64,000 bases of DNA, from contig JABACO010000001.1 of assembly GCA_013339895.1 (NCBI GenBank), positions 9,738,515 to 9,802,514 of the forward strand. The letters run 5' to 3'. The translations under genes were made by a program, and so were the position numbers. The stretch is from Ephydatia muelleri (Eukaryota; Porifera; Demospongiae; Spongillida; Spongillidae). The notes beneath the pieces are model-generated. The model was not told where the DNA came from and searched no databases. It saw only the letters and a program-made list of their open reading frames with translations. This document shows, piece by piece, positions 1-17,100 of the stretch (positions within the stretch are counted from its first letter, which is position 1; each line of letters starts with the position of its first letter).

Positions 1-5439
<5,439 letters not shown>

Positions 5440-6388
5440 GGAGCCGGAGTGTAGTAGACACTTAAGTAGCAATAATGAATTTTAATAGCTAAGAGCATTC
5501 ATTACCGTCATTCATTGATTAATAATGATTATAAATCAATGAAGCAATGAATTTCGTGTGCCACGAAATTCTGAAAGCATGCTTATTGTTATCAATTTTG
5601 GAATAGGATGACTGAGTTATTGTACTGGCTATATAGTTGTTCTTTATGATTTTGGCCAGGATGGAGTTGCCATGCAGTGCCCGTTGTAATCTAGACTAAA
5701 GAGCAAGCAACGATTCAGATCAGGCTTTTGTTCCTTTGAATAATGTGTACAACCCTGATTCGTTTCCGCGGGAAGGGACCTACATGTAAAGAGCATGTTT
5801 TAAAAAAAAAAAGGATTTCATTTCATAGCTAGTGTGTCTCAGTGTGTCAGGGTATGTATGTATGTATGTTATTAAAATGACTTTTTTGTATATATTAATT
5901 ATTTATTTTTGAAGAAATAATAATAATTCCGGTGTAAACAAAGATTGTACCCGAGAATCGGAGTCGCAGTTGATTTTTAATTAGCCGTACAGTTCAACAC
6001 ACATCTCTGTTAGAAATTTAATAGTCTGGTCTTTTCGCGGAAACAATCCCATATAGATCTAGTCATTGATATACATGTATGTAGATTTGAACATTTGTGT
6101 ACCAATAGTTATGTCTACTGAACTGTACCAATAGTTATGTCTACTGTACTGCCTTTTGAATCGGCGCCTGTTTCACATTGGTGCTCCATTGTTCATGGAA
6201 TTACAATATTTAAAAAAATACTTTGCTACAGTGAATATGATGGCAATAAATACGTGCAGTGTGATGTGATGAAGCAAAGAAACAGCATCAAAAGGCAAGT
6301 GGGTAGAAAGAGAAAGGGGGGAAAAAGGGGGGGAAAGTAAAAGCTGGATTAGCGTTCTAAGTTTTCTTCGTCGATCAACTACGATCCT
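5440..6388. other. Intergenic: PFKFB 5' flank and DCP1 3' flank
   Basis: No gene is visible. The part next to PFKFB carries two perfect hairpins (5511-5543 and 5549-5571). A TTTATT at 5902-5907 is a possible poly(A) signal for DCP1 on the minus strand, though it is about 480 nt past the stop. A short (GTAT)n run lies near 5855 and purine-rich G tracts near 6315-6337. Confidence 0.6.
5511..5571. promoter_or_regulatory. Two adjacent perfect hairpins upstream of PFKFB
   Basis: TTCATTGATT (5511-5520) pairs perfectly with AATCAATGAA (5534-5543) across 13 nt. GAATTTCGTG (5549-5558) pairs perfectly with CACGAAATTC (5562-5571) across 3 nt. They lie 70-130 bp upstream of the PFKFB start codon, so they could fall in the promoter or 5' UTR. 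The regulatory role is inference. Confidence 0.45.
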
Positions 6389-9300
6389 TTAGCTGATGTT
6401 CTGAGAATGAGTTTGCATGTAAGCACTGTGGATGTAGCTCAAGAATTGATCATCATGCTGAACAGAACAAAAACAGAGATAAATTAAGTAAACAAACACT
6501 GTTGTACATTACTTCTATTAGATGCAGCAATGCCTTCTGCAGTTCAGCTTTTGTCAGTGGTGAAACTTCTGTCTTCACATTCTGAGATGGTAGAGAGACA
6601 ATTTAGTTGGACCATAAAATAAATTGGTTAATTTCTGCTATTCACAGTGCTTTCTATGCACTAAATTCAAGGTGCCACATGTATTTTAAGTCATGTAGTA
6701 ATCTGAAATACATGCATACAGTATGTACCCAGCTTGTCCACAACCTCTGTGCATGTAAACGACGCTGCTATGTTATGCAAAGAGCTATTGGAAGTTTCAT
6801 GCTGTGGATTATAATTATGGCAGACTTACCAACCTCCTACTCTTGACCAGATACACCCATAGTAGGTTGTCAGCACGCATACATAAGACATACCTAAACC
6901 AATTATTTGTTTATCTGTTGCCTGCCTTATAAGATTGGACAACAGTAGTTATGGTTCTGTGTACTTTAATTTTATCCACATGGTTAACAAGCATTAAATT
7001 TTGAAAGCTTATCGCATGCTCAATAATTACTCCTAACATGTTCCCATCTCACCCTGGTGACTAGGTCTGAAATTCCCCTAGAAACTCCTCCCACATAATG
7101 TTGTGTGCAGTGCATGTAGATTGCCAAATTGCTTGTGATTAACTAAAGGTCCTTTGCTTGTGATTAATTAAAGGTCCTTACTAAACCTCAACATTTATAT
7201 AAGTGCTCAATCCTGATATATGAATAATTCATTACTATTTATTCACAAACAGGTATTCACCCACAAGGTCCTTAGGACATAATACTTCAGGGAATTGATT
7301 CACAACTCAAAGCTTACCATCTACATATTCATTGCAGCACTAGAAAAACAATGATGGAATGTATACCACACCTCCTCTTGGGCACACCTTGTTATCTTGA
7401 AGTGGCTCTTTTTCCTTCAGCACTCCTCGCATAGGAGATGCCTTCATACCTGCAGAAAGCATCAAAGGCGGAATGGAAGGGAAAACACTGGATTTATGGT
7501 CTGGTAGTTGAGGAGCAAGATTCTTAAAATGGAATCCAGATTTGTCTGCAGAACCTGAAACAAGTGACTGTTTTTCTTCTTCGTTGCTTGTTACCAGTAC
7601 CTCATTTAGTACTGTATCTTGTGGGTTAATGGGTGTTGAAGCTGCTGCATACACAGATGGTTGCATCAGTACCAACCCACTCCTGGACTGTGGAAGATGA
7701 CTTGGAGAGGGAATAACTTGGCCACTTAAAGAAAGCTGATCTGTTTGCAGTTTGTTTTCTACTTCAGCCAGAGAGAAAGCACCGGCTGGGACATGTGTTG
7801 CAGGAGTTTTAAGTTCAATTGAAGAAAATAAAGATTGTAATGTGCCCATATTGCCTGCAGATGCAAGTGCATCCCCACTAGGTCCATTTCCAGTCACTTT
7901 ACTGCTAAAACTTCCTGGTGAAACGAGGACGCTAGTAGATACAGTAGGGTTAGATTGCACTGGTTGTAAAAAAGGCACTCCTTTTTCAGAACCAAATATT
8001 GATTGTGATAGGGTAGGAGCTGTATGTGGAATTGAGAATACTTGTTCGATGGATGTAGAAGTGACAGGAGCAATGCTCAAGTAGCTGTTGGACATTGGCT
8101 GATGAAGTTTCTGCCTTGGCAGCTGCACATTCTGTTTGTTCTTTTCTGTTTTCTTAACAGGGGTGCCAGATGGATGGCGAGCACCCATACCCCTTGTTTT
8201 ACTACTGTCTGAGTCCATTTGACCTTGCTCAGATGAACTGTGTGTAGTAGACAACTCTAAAGGCCTGGCTGTTTCAAAACTCAAGCTTGCTGGCTATAGA
8301 ATCAAAAAGCAATGAAATTGCCCATTTATGTGTCAGACAGAGGGTGTGGAACATAAGAAAATACAATGTAAACAAAATTCAACTGTATACGATGGAGGCA
8401 TTTAAAATTACAGACAACTTGGTGTGGCTTGGGTCTAACTACTTCATAGATCACTACAAAGGAATGCATTTGTTTGTATAGAGAGATGACTTTAGTTCAC
8501 ACCTTACAGCAATTGACTATCAATTCACACAAATTGAAGTCAAAAATAAATTTTGCGCACATTGTTTTCTTAACAAAGTGACTTGGATATACAAATGTGT
8601 CCTGTAAGGTACAGTAAATTAAATACATGTACAGTGTGTAAATTTGGGAATGGGTTAAAAGTTGAATTGATGTGAATTGACTCATTGGTACAATCATTTT
8701 AGAGCACTAGGAACATTATAAAATCACCAAACACTGGGTACCATGAAGTACGTGTACATGTACATCTTACATATTACATGTACATGTACATCTTACACAT
8801 TATTCATCAACTGATATCCACACAGTAGCACACCGTTGTGTAAATACAATTCTAGTACTGCATTCTTACTGCATTAGTTTGAGAGAAGTACGGTGCACTA
8901 TTGCTCCTGAACGCTAAGCCTTCAGATTTAGTCAATTGGTCAGCCACAGACAACGATGCCATCCTGCATAAAATGAAAGAGATCATGTACCTAACCCTAC
9001 ACAAGAAAACAATACATAACAATGTTCAAATGTTACAATACCGTTTCAGCATATGGACTTAGCAATCATGTAATTTTAATTTACCATGAAGTACGTGTAC
9101 ATGTACATCTTACTGAATAAGATATGAGCCCATTTCCTGTGCAGAGCTTTCCTCAGAAAAGCAGAGTCCAAATATTTGATCTGGACGTGAAAAAGTGAAA
9201 TACACTTATCCTTACAATATTACATTATGATACTTTACTTGATGCTGTTGACACGATTCATGATATTGAATTACACATTTCCACTGACCTCAAGCAGTTT

Positions 9301-11009
9301 GCACTGTAATCTAAGACACAAATCTATTTCATTAACAGATACATGCTTCCTAGTTCAGGCCTTTACGGCCTATGTCAGATTAATCTATCCTTAAATCTAA
9401 CACACTAGTCTGAAAATATTGGTTCAAAGAAAGATATTAGATATGCATTGAGCAGGTCCATCGCTACTTGACAAGGTGCTTGTATAAAGAGTGAACGTGC
9501 CACCTACTGCTCATTCTGCTCAGCTGCTTAACTTGATAGCTGCTTAACTTGATATATGCAAATGGATTATTTATGGCCATGATGTTTCTAGATTGCCTAG
9601 ATGACATAGTTGGCCTTCCCCCACAATGGTTGTGAACCCTAAAAGTTTTAATAACTAATTGTGCAACAAGACACAGCAATGTACAGGTGTGAAAGTCTCT
9701 ACCAGATAGGCTCTGAGTATATCAGTCTTTAATATCTCCTGATCTATCTATTTATTGTAAACTCTTTCTACATACATGGATTATAAGTACACTTATTTCA
9801 GTTATTGAGTATAAATGCATCAATGATCAGACTGTCTCAGTGCAACAGCAAAATATAATAAAACTGTAACTGTCATTACCCAGTGAGTGTACAAAGAATT
9901 CAAAACAATATTACAAACGATTTTTTTAATTGTACCGAACACATTTGATATCAATACCACAAGCAGGAATATTTGTGCTACTGTGTATTTACTGATGATT
10001 TGCAGGACAATAATACAGAATGTTCTCAAATTAAAGGGCAGCTCTAAATTGCAATACATACCTGTGTCTGTCTTAAACAAAACAAATGACAGCTCAATGC
10101 GTAATTCCATTTCAGGGTTAAGAAGTTCCTTAACATTTTCACTGTTTAGCCGGTTGAGAATAGTGAATCCATATAACGGTTTCAATTTTCTGCATAAAAA
10201 TTACAAAGAATCTGCAATTATTCACACATGGTTAATTATTCCAAAGCGTATACAAATCAGCATCCTGTTATGAAGGTGATCAAGAGATGTAACTTACAAT
10301 TGAAGTTAAATGTCAAGTATTGTATGACACAAAATGTATTGCATGCTTCTAAATAGCAAACTCCTTAAACCTATGCACAGAGCGACTACAAAAATATTTT
10401 CCTTCAGTTGAAGAACATGCTAGACAATTATACCCACCACATGGATGCTTATATAAACACTTATCATCATGAATATGTACTGTTCTACATCTGGATAGAA
10501 TAAAAATACCATTGCAAACACTGCACAAATTATATTGCAATAGAATGATGGCACTCCTTCGTCAACGATGCCACACTAATAGCTGAATGTTACGATACAT
10601 CTAAACATATTACAAGACTGGTACCTAGCGAAGGTATAATGACACGAAAGATACTTATCTCACCGTTTGTACACAAAGAGTGGTCCTTCTGTAGAAGATC
10701 TCTCCTGCAAGCGTTGTCAATAGAAACAGCAACGAAAATTTAACTATCGGTACTAGTATCGTGAAGCGCAGTCATACAGATGCACAGTTGTGTTCAATCT
10801 CTTTGATTCTTTCATAAAACTTACACTAAAGGTTTACGTACCCATTTATTTTCAACTCCGTCGTACTTATACAACACAACGTTTGATGCCGTTCGTTTAA
10901 TCTCGACTACTTGATCATCAATCTTTTTGACAGCTGACAAGTTCAACGTCTGCTGAGAAACGGACGAAGACTCTTCGCGGCCAGAAGTACGCGGTTTAGT
11001 CAAAGACAT
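6389..11009 (-). CDS. DCP1: mRNA-decapping enzyme 1 (DCP1)
   Basis: Activator of the DCP2 decapping enzyme in cytoplasmic P-bodies. Eight exons join in frame: 11009-10842, 10704-10664, 10189-10062, 9180-9114, 8963-8870, 8293-7388, 6581-6513 and 6457-6389, giving 513 residues. The N-terminal EVH1-like domain (about residues 20-135) shows VVLYKYDGVENKW, EGPLFVYKR and YGFTILNRLN. A long low-complexity Ser/Thr/Pro-rich middle sits mostly in one 906-nt exon. The C-terminus (about 476-504) matches the DCP1 trimerisation domain: LTKAELQKALLHLIE, then HDDQFLSYIHSAYM. The exon 6 acceptor at 8294-8295 was chosen over a nearer AG because it alone keeps the frame open. Oddity: the position that is Trp in the vertebrate IWFYD segment is Cys (residue 119, QIFGLCF). 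The gene is divergent from SNIP1, with 100 bp between start codons. Confidence 0.93.
8739..8770. repeat. 32-bp direct duplicate, copy 1 (DCP1 intron 5)
   Basis: Identical over 32 bp to 9082-9113 and built around GTACGTGTACATGTACATC. This copy lies inside DCP1 intron 5. The region also carries further ACATGTAC repeats (8755-8795). Confidence 0.9.
9082..9113. repeat. 32-bp direct duplicate, copy 2, forming the 5' splice site of DCP1 intron 4
   Basis: The second copy ends exactly at the exon 4/intron 4 boundary. On the minus strand its first bases (GTAAGATG) are the splice donor. The copy at 8739-8770 therefore carries the same donor-like sequence. Confidence 0.85.
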
Positions 11010-11109
11010 GACAGAGATAGTGCCCAGTCCAGGAATATGATAAGATTAAAATACAATCAATTATTATTCACTCAACACATAACTGTAATAATTTCGAGGC
11101 GGGCTGCAG
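11010..11109. promoter_or_regulatory. Bidirectional promoter between DCP1 and SNIP1
   Basis: Only 100 bp separate the divergent start codons of DCP1 (minus) and SNIP1 (plus), so both 5' UTRs and promoters must overlap here or lie further inside. The interval is AT-rich with a GATA-like TGATAAGA and no obvious TATA box. Shared control is inferred from the spacing. Confidence 0.7.
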
Positions 11110-14100
11110 ATGTCTAGCCGAAACAGAACCCGAAGGGTTGATGAGAAGCGTCATGAAAGGAGTCGTTCAAGAAGTCCTCGTAGGTGTGCGCTAATAGGCG
11201 TAGGACGCATTTAATACAGTACAGTAAGATGGCCATTATGGCCAGCATTGAATAGCATGTATTCAAGCAGATGTATGACATTTTAGGGGACAGAATGTAC
11301 TGAGTATCATGGAATCTAACACGACATTTGTGTTTATGTGATGCTAAGATTTTAACTAACCAGCGAGTGGCTTGTGCAAACAACGTTTCAGGTACATGTA
11401 AATACATGTGTCAGTTCCCAACGAATTAGAGGTCCAAAGAGGTGTCTGTTGGTTTCTCCAGAGCAAATAGCTCCCTAGTACTCCGCATACATAATTTTCT
11501 CTTAAGTCATCTTGCGTATTACATGTATGTTCAATTTCGCCAATATAATTTTTTACAGGAGAAATTGATGATCTTTGTAAAGCACATACTCATCCAATGC
11601 CCATGTCATTCAATATGGTTACCTTTTTGTTCAGCCTCTGTTTGGCAGTAGATTGCCACATCCATCTTTTCTAGCATAAGATGACTTGCTCGGGCCTTAG
11701 TTTGTTACTTTGGATAATGTAATATTTATTATCTGTGCATTGTACATGTAGATAGTTATTGATTCATATTTGTTTGATTATGTATTGTTTTCTATTTCCA
11801 TGAAGGCATTCTGAGTCTGGTGAAAGAAGAGAAAGTTTGAAGGTAGGGGTGTTTTTTATGAATTTTAACATTTGCTTAAAGATACTACCTTCATTGATGC
11901 CCCTTGTGTGCCAATAAATACTGCACATAAAACAATTGTCCCCTCAATTAAATTTATTTTCAATCGTAACACAAATAAGACTGCACATATTTTAAAATCG
12001 CCTATTTTTTAAACATTTTATTAAGAATAACACAATGCTATACTTTTCAGATACATATACATGTATAGTGCAATCATAGTGTATGAAAGATTTCACATGT
12101 TTGCATTTACAAAACGGAGTTATATTGCTACTGGATGATGTTATGAGTTACATGTACAGACAAATTGCCTCTAAAATAGTATGCAGAGAAATGATAAGCA
12201 TCGTAATAGGTGCAATGTGCATATGTGTATGTCTGTATGTGTGTTTTAGTTCCATGAACATTGAACATAACATTTCTGCTTTCAGAGGAGTGGGGAAGCC
12301 GAAGCAAGTGAAAAAAGGTCACATGATAGGAGACGTGTTGACAAGAGCGACGAACGATGGCCTCATGACAAGAGTGATGAATGTAGGTCACATGATGGGA
12401 GTAAAGGAAAAAGGTCACACAACAGAAGTAATGAAGTACAACTATGTGATGAGGCTAATGAAAAAAGGTCACGAGACAAGGGTGAAGAACATCACACGAA
12501 ACCACAAGAACAAAAATCAAATGAACAAAGCTCCATTGGTAAGTGCTTTACAGTTGTTGGCTGTTCTTAGATACATACATTGATATGTATGCTCTACATG
12601 TATATGGGCGTAGTTGTGGACTCTACACACGTAACTATGTCAGAGGTGACTTGAGTATATAGCCAAACACCTTCACATCTAAAACTGTGTGTATTCTTTT
12701 GAGTCCATCCAAACATTGTCAGTATTCGTCAAATCAACTGTACATGGACATACTAAGAGAGTGACATTATGCAAAAACTTTAATTTGAAGAGATTATTGT
12801 ATAAAGACTTAATAGAGTCTAATTATAAGTGAGTTCTTGTTGCATATTTCAATGTTCAACAATTGTATTCAAGTGCAGTGTATGTGAGTAGATACTAGTG
12901 GCTGATGAAAATGCTTGAGCATATACTACAATTTCCTAAATTGCATATGTAATTTATCAAGCAATAACAGTCATATCTAAATTAATAGATTAATAGTGAT
13001 ATGTGTGTGTGTGGGGGGGGGGGAGGGGGGGAGAGGAGGCAGCTACTTGATGGTGATAAAATTATTTGAGGAGCTTTTCAGTTCAATGTGGATCGTATTA
13101 AGATGGTGTTGTTTTGCCATATGCAGTTGTAAAGTACAACCCGTACATGTACTTGATGTGGCTCAGCATTGGTGAACTTGAAATCGTTTATGTAGATAAT
13201 ATTGTGCAAGAGTTATATATTACAAAATTGATGCAGGTTCTGCTTCGCATCACACCTCACCTAACAATATTTCACAGTGAGTTATCCGCAGATATTATAT
13301 AGGTGTGTTTTGAAGTAGATGATTACACAAATAGTAATGGTTCTACGTATAGTGCCAATTCATGTTTTGTGTCCCATTCCATGAAGTGCAGTGAATCAGT
13401 TAGAGGTTCAGGATCTCTCTAGGTCTCAGTTGCTTCCACCCCATCTGTTCTTGACCAGGGGAACAGTTGATGTGCCAGGTCTGGATGCTCCCCTCATCCT
13501 TTGAGACAATATGTCGCTTGCAGTGTGCGTCACATCCCTCAAAATGCTAGACCCTCACTTGCTCGAGTCCTGTCCGACACACTGAGATCCGTATGTCTAT
13601 CCAACTCAGAAGAGGCTTGGTTAAAGCTATTCATGCTGCCGAAGTGTGTGCTGCAGGCATTTAATCGCGGTGGTCATTGCGACACAAGCCTCATTCCATT
13701 GAGGAGCTATGCAGACTGCGGTCTGATGGCCACATAGCTTCCCTATGGCAATATGCCTCCGATCATGCCAGGAACGCCACTCCAAACCATCTAAGGAGCG
13801 ACAAAGGAGACGGATAGGAAAGTTCAGCTTGCAGTTTCAAAGGCTAGAGAAGGGCTACTGGGGAAGGCCTGCAGGGTTCTCTCCTCTTCTGGGATCGTTT
13901 CCAGCACTCCTAAGACTTGGAACTTGTTACAGCAAAAACATCCGAAGGGGACAGTTCCATCATGTCCTGAAGTTACATTACCTTCTTAAGGTTGTAAGCT
14001 GCCTCCAGACTTTTGACATCATCTAGTCGCTCCTCGGGACTGTGATGCCTATCACCATCTGTTCTTTTCTTAGGGCTGTTGTAAACATCTTAGCAGGTGG

Positions 14101-17100
14101 CAGAGTTCCAGCTAGGGTAGCTATGTTTCTTGCTGGTGGCTCACTCACGCCTTGATTAAAATGTGTCCAAGGGTCTCCACTGGATTGCTAGTGGGCAGAC
14201 ATTAAGAAGATTAACAGGAAAGCCTCTGCATCATTTCTAGAGTCAAGGCATCAGAATTTTTTGGCCCTTCCCAGCTGTCCAGCAGGGGCTGAAAAGTGGT
14301 ACATGGTTTGTGTCACTGTATTTCATAACATGGGGAGGATGATGATTTTGTAGCCTGCAAGATTGACCTTAGGGATGCCTTCAATGAGGTTTCGCAACAA
14401 GCCCTCCTAGAAGAGTGTGCAACTCACTTCCCTGAACGTTTCAGGTGGGTTTTTGGTGTTATGGACAACATCCCACCTTGTGGCACTCCATGGGTATACT
14501 TGGTTCAGAACAGGGAGTCCAGCAGCCCGGGGACCCTTTGGGTCTGCTCCTGTTCTCTCTGGTCCTGCATAAACTTGTTCGCTATATTGCTTCAGACAGT
14601 CAGACAGTGAGTGTTCCGAGCTTTTTTTCAATTAGTGGTACATGTACCTTGATGATGGTACTCTTGCAGGCCCTAAGGCTGCAGTTAATCGTGCTATTCT
14701 TGTCATTCAGCAGATTGGTCCCCCTAAGGATTAATACTACCAAGTGTGAGCTTTTTTCTCGAGGTAACTTGGATGGCTTTTTGGCTAACATGAAGATGTC
14801 CTGTGAGTCTAACTTTGAGATCCTGAGTGCTCCTACTGGGGATGTCATATTTTATGCCAAATTCATAGCTCAAAAGCGGGCTAAGGCAGTCAGGTCGCTT
14901 TCCTGGTTGCTTGGGGTGGGATCCTTAAATCCTCAAATTGCACTTCTCTTCTTACATCATTGCACCTCCTATTGTAAGCTGCTTCATTTAGCCCGCTCCA
15001 CGCCACCTTCCCTTGTGTCTGAAGGCCTAGAATAGTTTGATATGGAGGTTCGTTCTTACTTATCTGATCGTGTTGCAATTGATGTTTCAGACTCTTATTG
15101 ACTGCAAGTTTAGTTGAGCCTTAGTAGGGGTGGTCTAGGCCTCCGAAGGTTGGCTTTACATTGTTCAGCTGCTTATTTGGCATCAATCATCAAAGCAGGC
15201 TGTTCAGATCCACTCGTTGAGTTCATCTTGCAAGCTGTCATTGTATTCGATAGTTTGGTTCCCCTGCATGCTTTGTCTCAGTAGAGTCTTTGGTGATTCT
15301 GGTCTCAGTAAAAAAAAAAATTATCTACCAGAATTGATGACCATCAATTTGACCAGCTGTGCCGCATCTCCTCTACGGCCAACCGCTCATCTATTATCAG
15401 TCTGTGCACACCATGCTTCTTCTTGGCTAACGGTTATTCCATCCAGGGGGAATTAATCTCCACTTGGAGCCAGAGAGTTCCAGGTTGCCTTAAAATAGTA
15501 GCTTGGGATGGACACATCATTGCAGTTACGTTGCCCTTACTGCCCTGACCACCAGCTGTATCCTCTTGGGCATCATGCTGTGACGTGCAAAGGTGGTGGT
15601 GATGTTGTTTTGTGCCACAACAGCTTGAGGGATGTTTTTACCCAGTTTTGCCATAGGGCTTGGCTGGGTGGTCAACTTGAGGTAGGTCACGGGTCTGGAG
15701 TTGACAGTTCACATAGCTGGCTGGTGGACAGTTTGGTGCCCAACTGGACAACTGGCAAGCCAGTGCTTTTGTCAAAAAAGTAGTCTCTGCTTAACTCAAA
15801 TACCGTATTTCCTTGATTACAAGCTGCGGCTTCTATTCAGGACACAATTGTATCCGCATTTAACTGCTACTTTGACTTGCTACAGTTAGTAGTGTTTGAA
15901 ATTCGATATTTGATTACAGCGCACTATTCTGCTATCAATACACTACGCAAAACAATTTTTCTGCTGGTTTCACGATGAAACCATTGGCACTAACAACGAG
16001 ATGAACAGACCCGAGTCAAGAGCCGATCGGAACACAAGTAGAGCGAAAAGGTGCACAGATTTTTGCTTATATCAATAGCGCAACTATGCTACAACTATAT
16101 TACGTTTGTTGCACATTTTTATCGCATTTGGATTTCTGGGAATGAATTTTAACACGAAAGGGTCTGGAGACCAAGGAAGACATTTCTATTAAAATTAATT
16201 GCATGTACATGACTAATGCATCACGTGATGTACTTACGTATTCTCGTCCCCCCCATATTTTTGATTAGTATTACACCCTTTGCGCACTCTATAACGTTCA
16301 TATTTAGTAATGGTATATCAAAGGGGGACAATTTATATTTGATTGATTGAAAGCATGTGTATTCCTGTATAATCACTGCAACACAACCATGATACGACAT
16401 TTTCCTTTAATTGGCATCTACTTGTCCAAATCTGTAATGTTTTCTTCCTGAAACTCATCAGAATCCACATCTTCTCTATCCTAGCACTGTTGCCTCTCCA
16501 CTGTCATTTGTATCAAACGTCTCATCTCCTGGTGCAGATTGATACTATTGCTGCAGCTGATGGTAGAGAGGATTCGTTTGTTTGGCACATGGGTCACTGG
16601 TGATACCACATGCCTCAAATGGCTTGTATATTATTTCTGGCCTGATTGAGTCCCAGGCTTCCAGAACCCATTGAACCCTAAGTGCTTTTGAAGGTGTACG
16701 TAAGTTGCCACCATGTGTCCACTCCATGGTGCCACTGGCCAGCCATGTGTCATATAATTGCGATATGCAGCCTTGAAGGAGGCATTCCAGTTCACATCGG
16801 CTGGTTGGACCAGTTTTTTGCAGTCCCCAGGAACTATGGTCGTAATTGTATTTGTGTTTTGCACTGCGTTCTTCATAGATGCAGAAATGTGGCATTTATA
16901 AATATCCCAAACCAGCATTTGCGTATTAGTTTGTGGTGGTCCCCATATCTGCTTAACCCATTCTGCAGTCACGGTTTCGTTCATCCAACCATTTGGAAAC
17001 AGCATAATGATGGCATGTTGGATATTATGAAGCTCATTGGGAAATCTTTTCCCTTAAGAATGGCTTTAGTTTTTCCCCACTTGCTAATGCACTTAAGCAG

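Noticed and set aside
7752..8084. 110-codon plus-strand ORF
   Set aside because: Antisense shadow of the large DCP1 exon 6.
9820..10273. Overlapping 121- and 128-codon ORFs
   Set aside because: Only 10,062-10,189 on the minus strand is coding (DCP1 exon 3). The rest is intron read-through or shadow.
12083..12583. 166-codon plus-strand ORF rich in Met and Lys (GHMIG, KKGHTT)
   Set aside because: Shifted frame over SNIP1 exon 3. The RS/HD-rich frame joins correctly to exons 2 and 4; this one does not.
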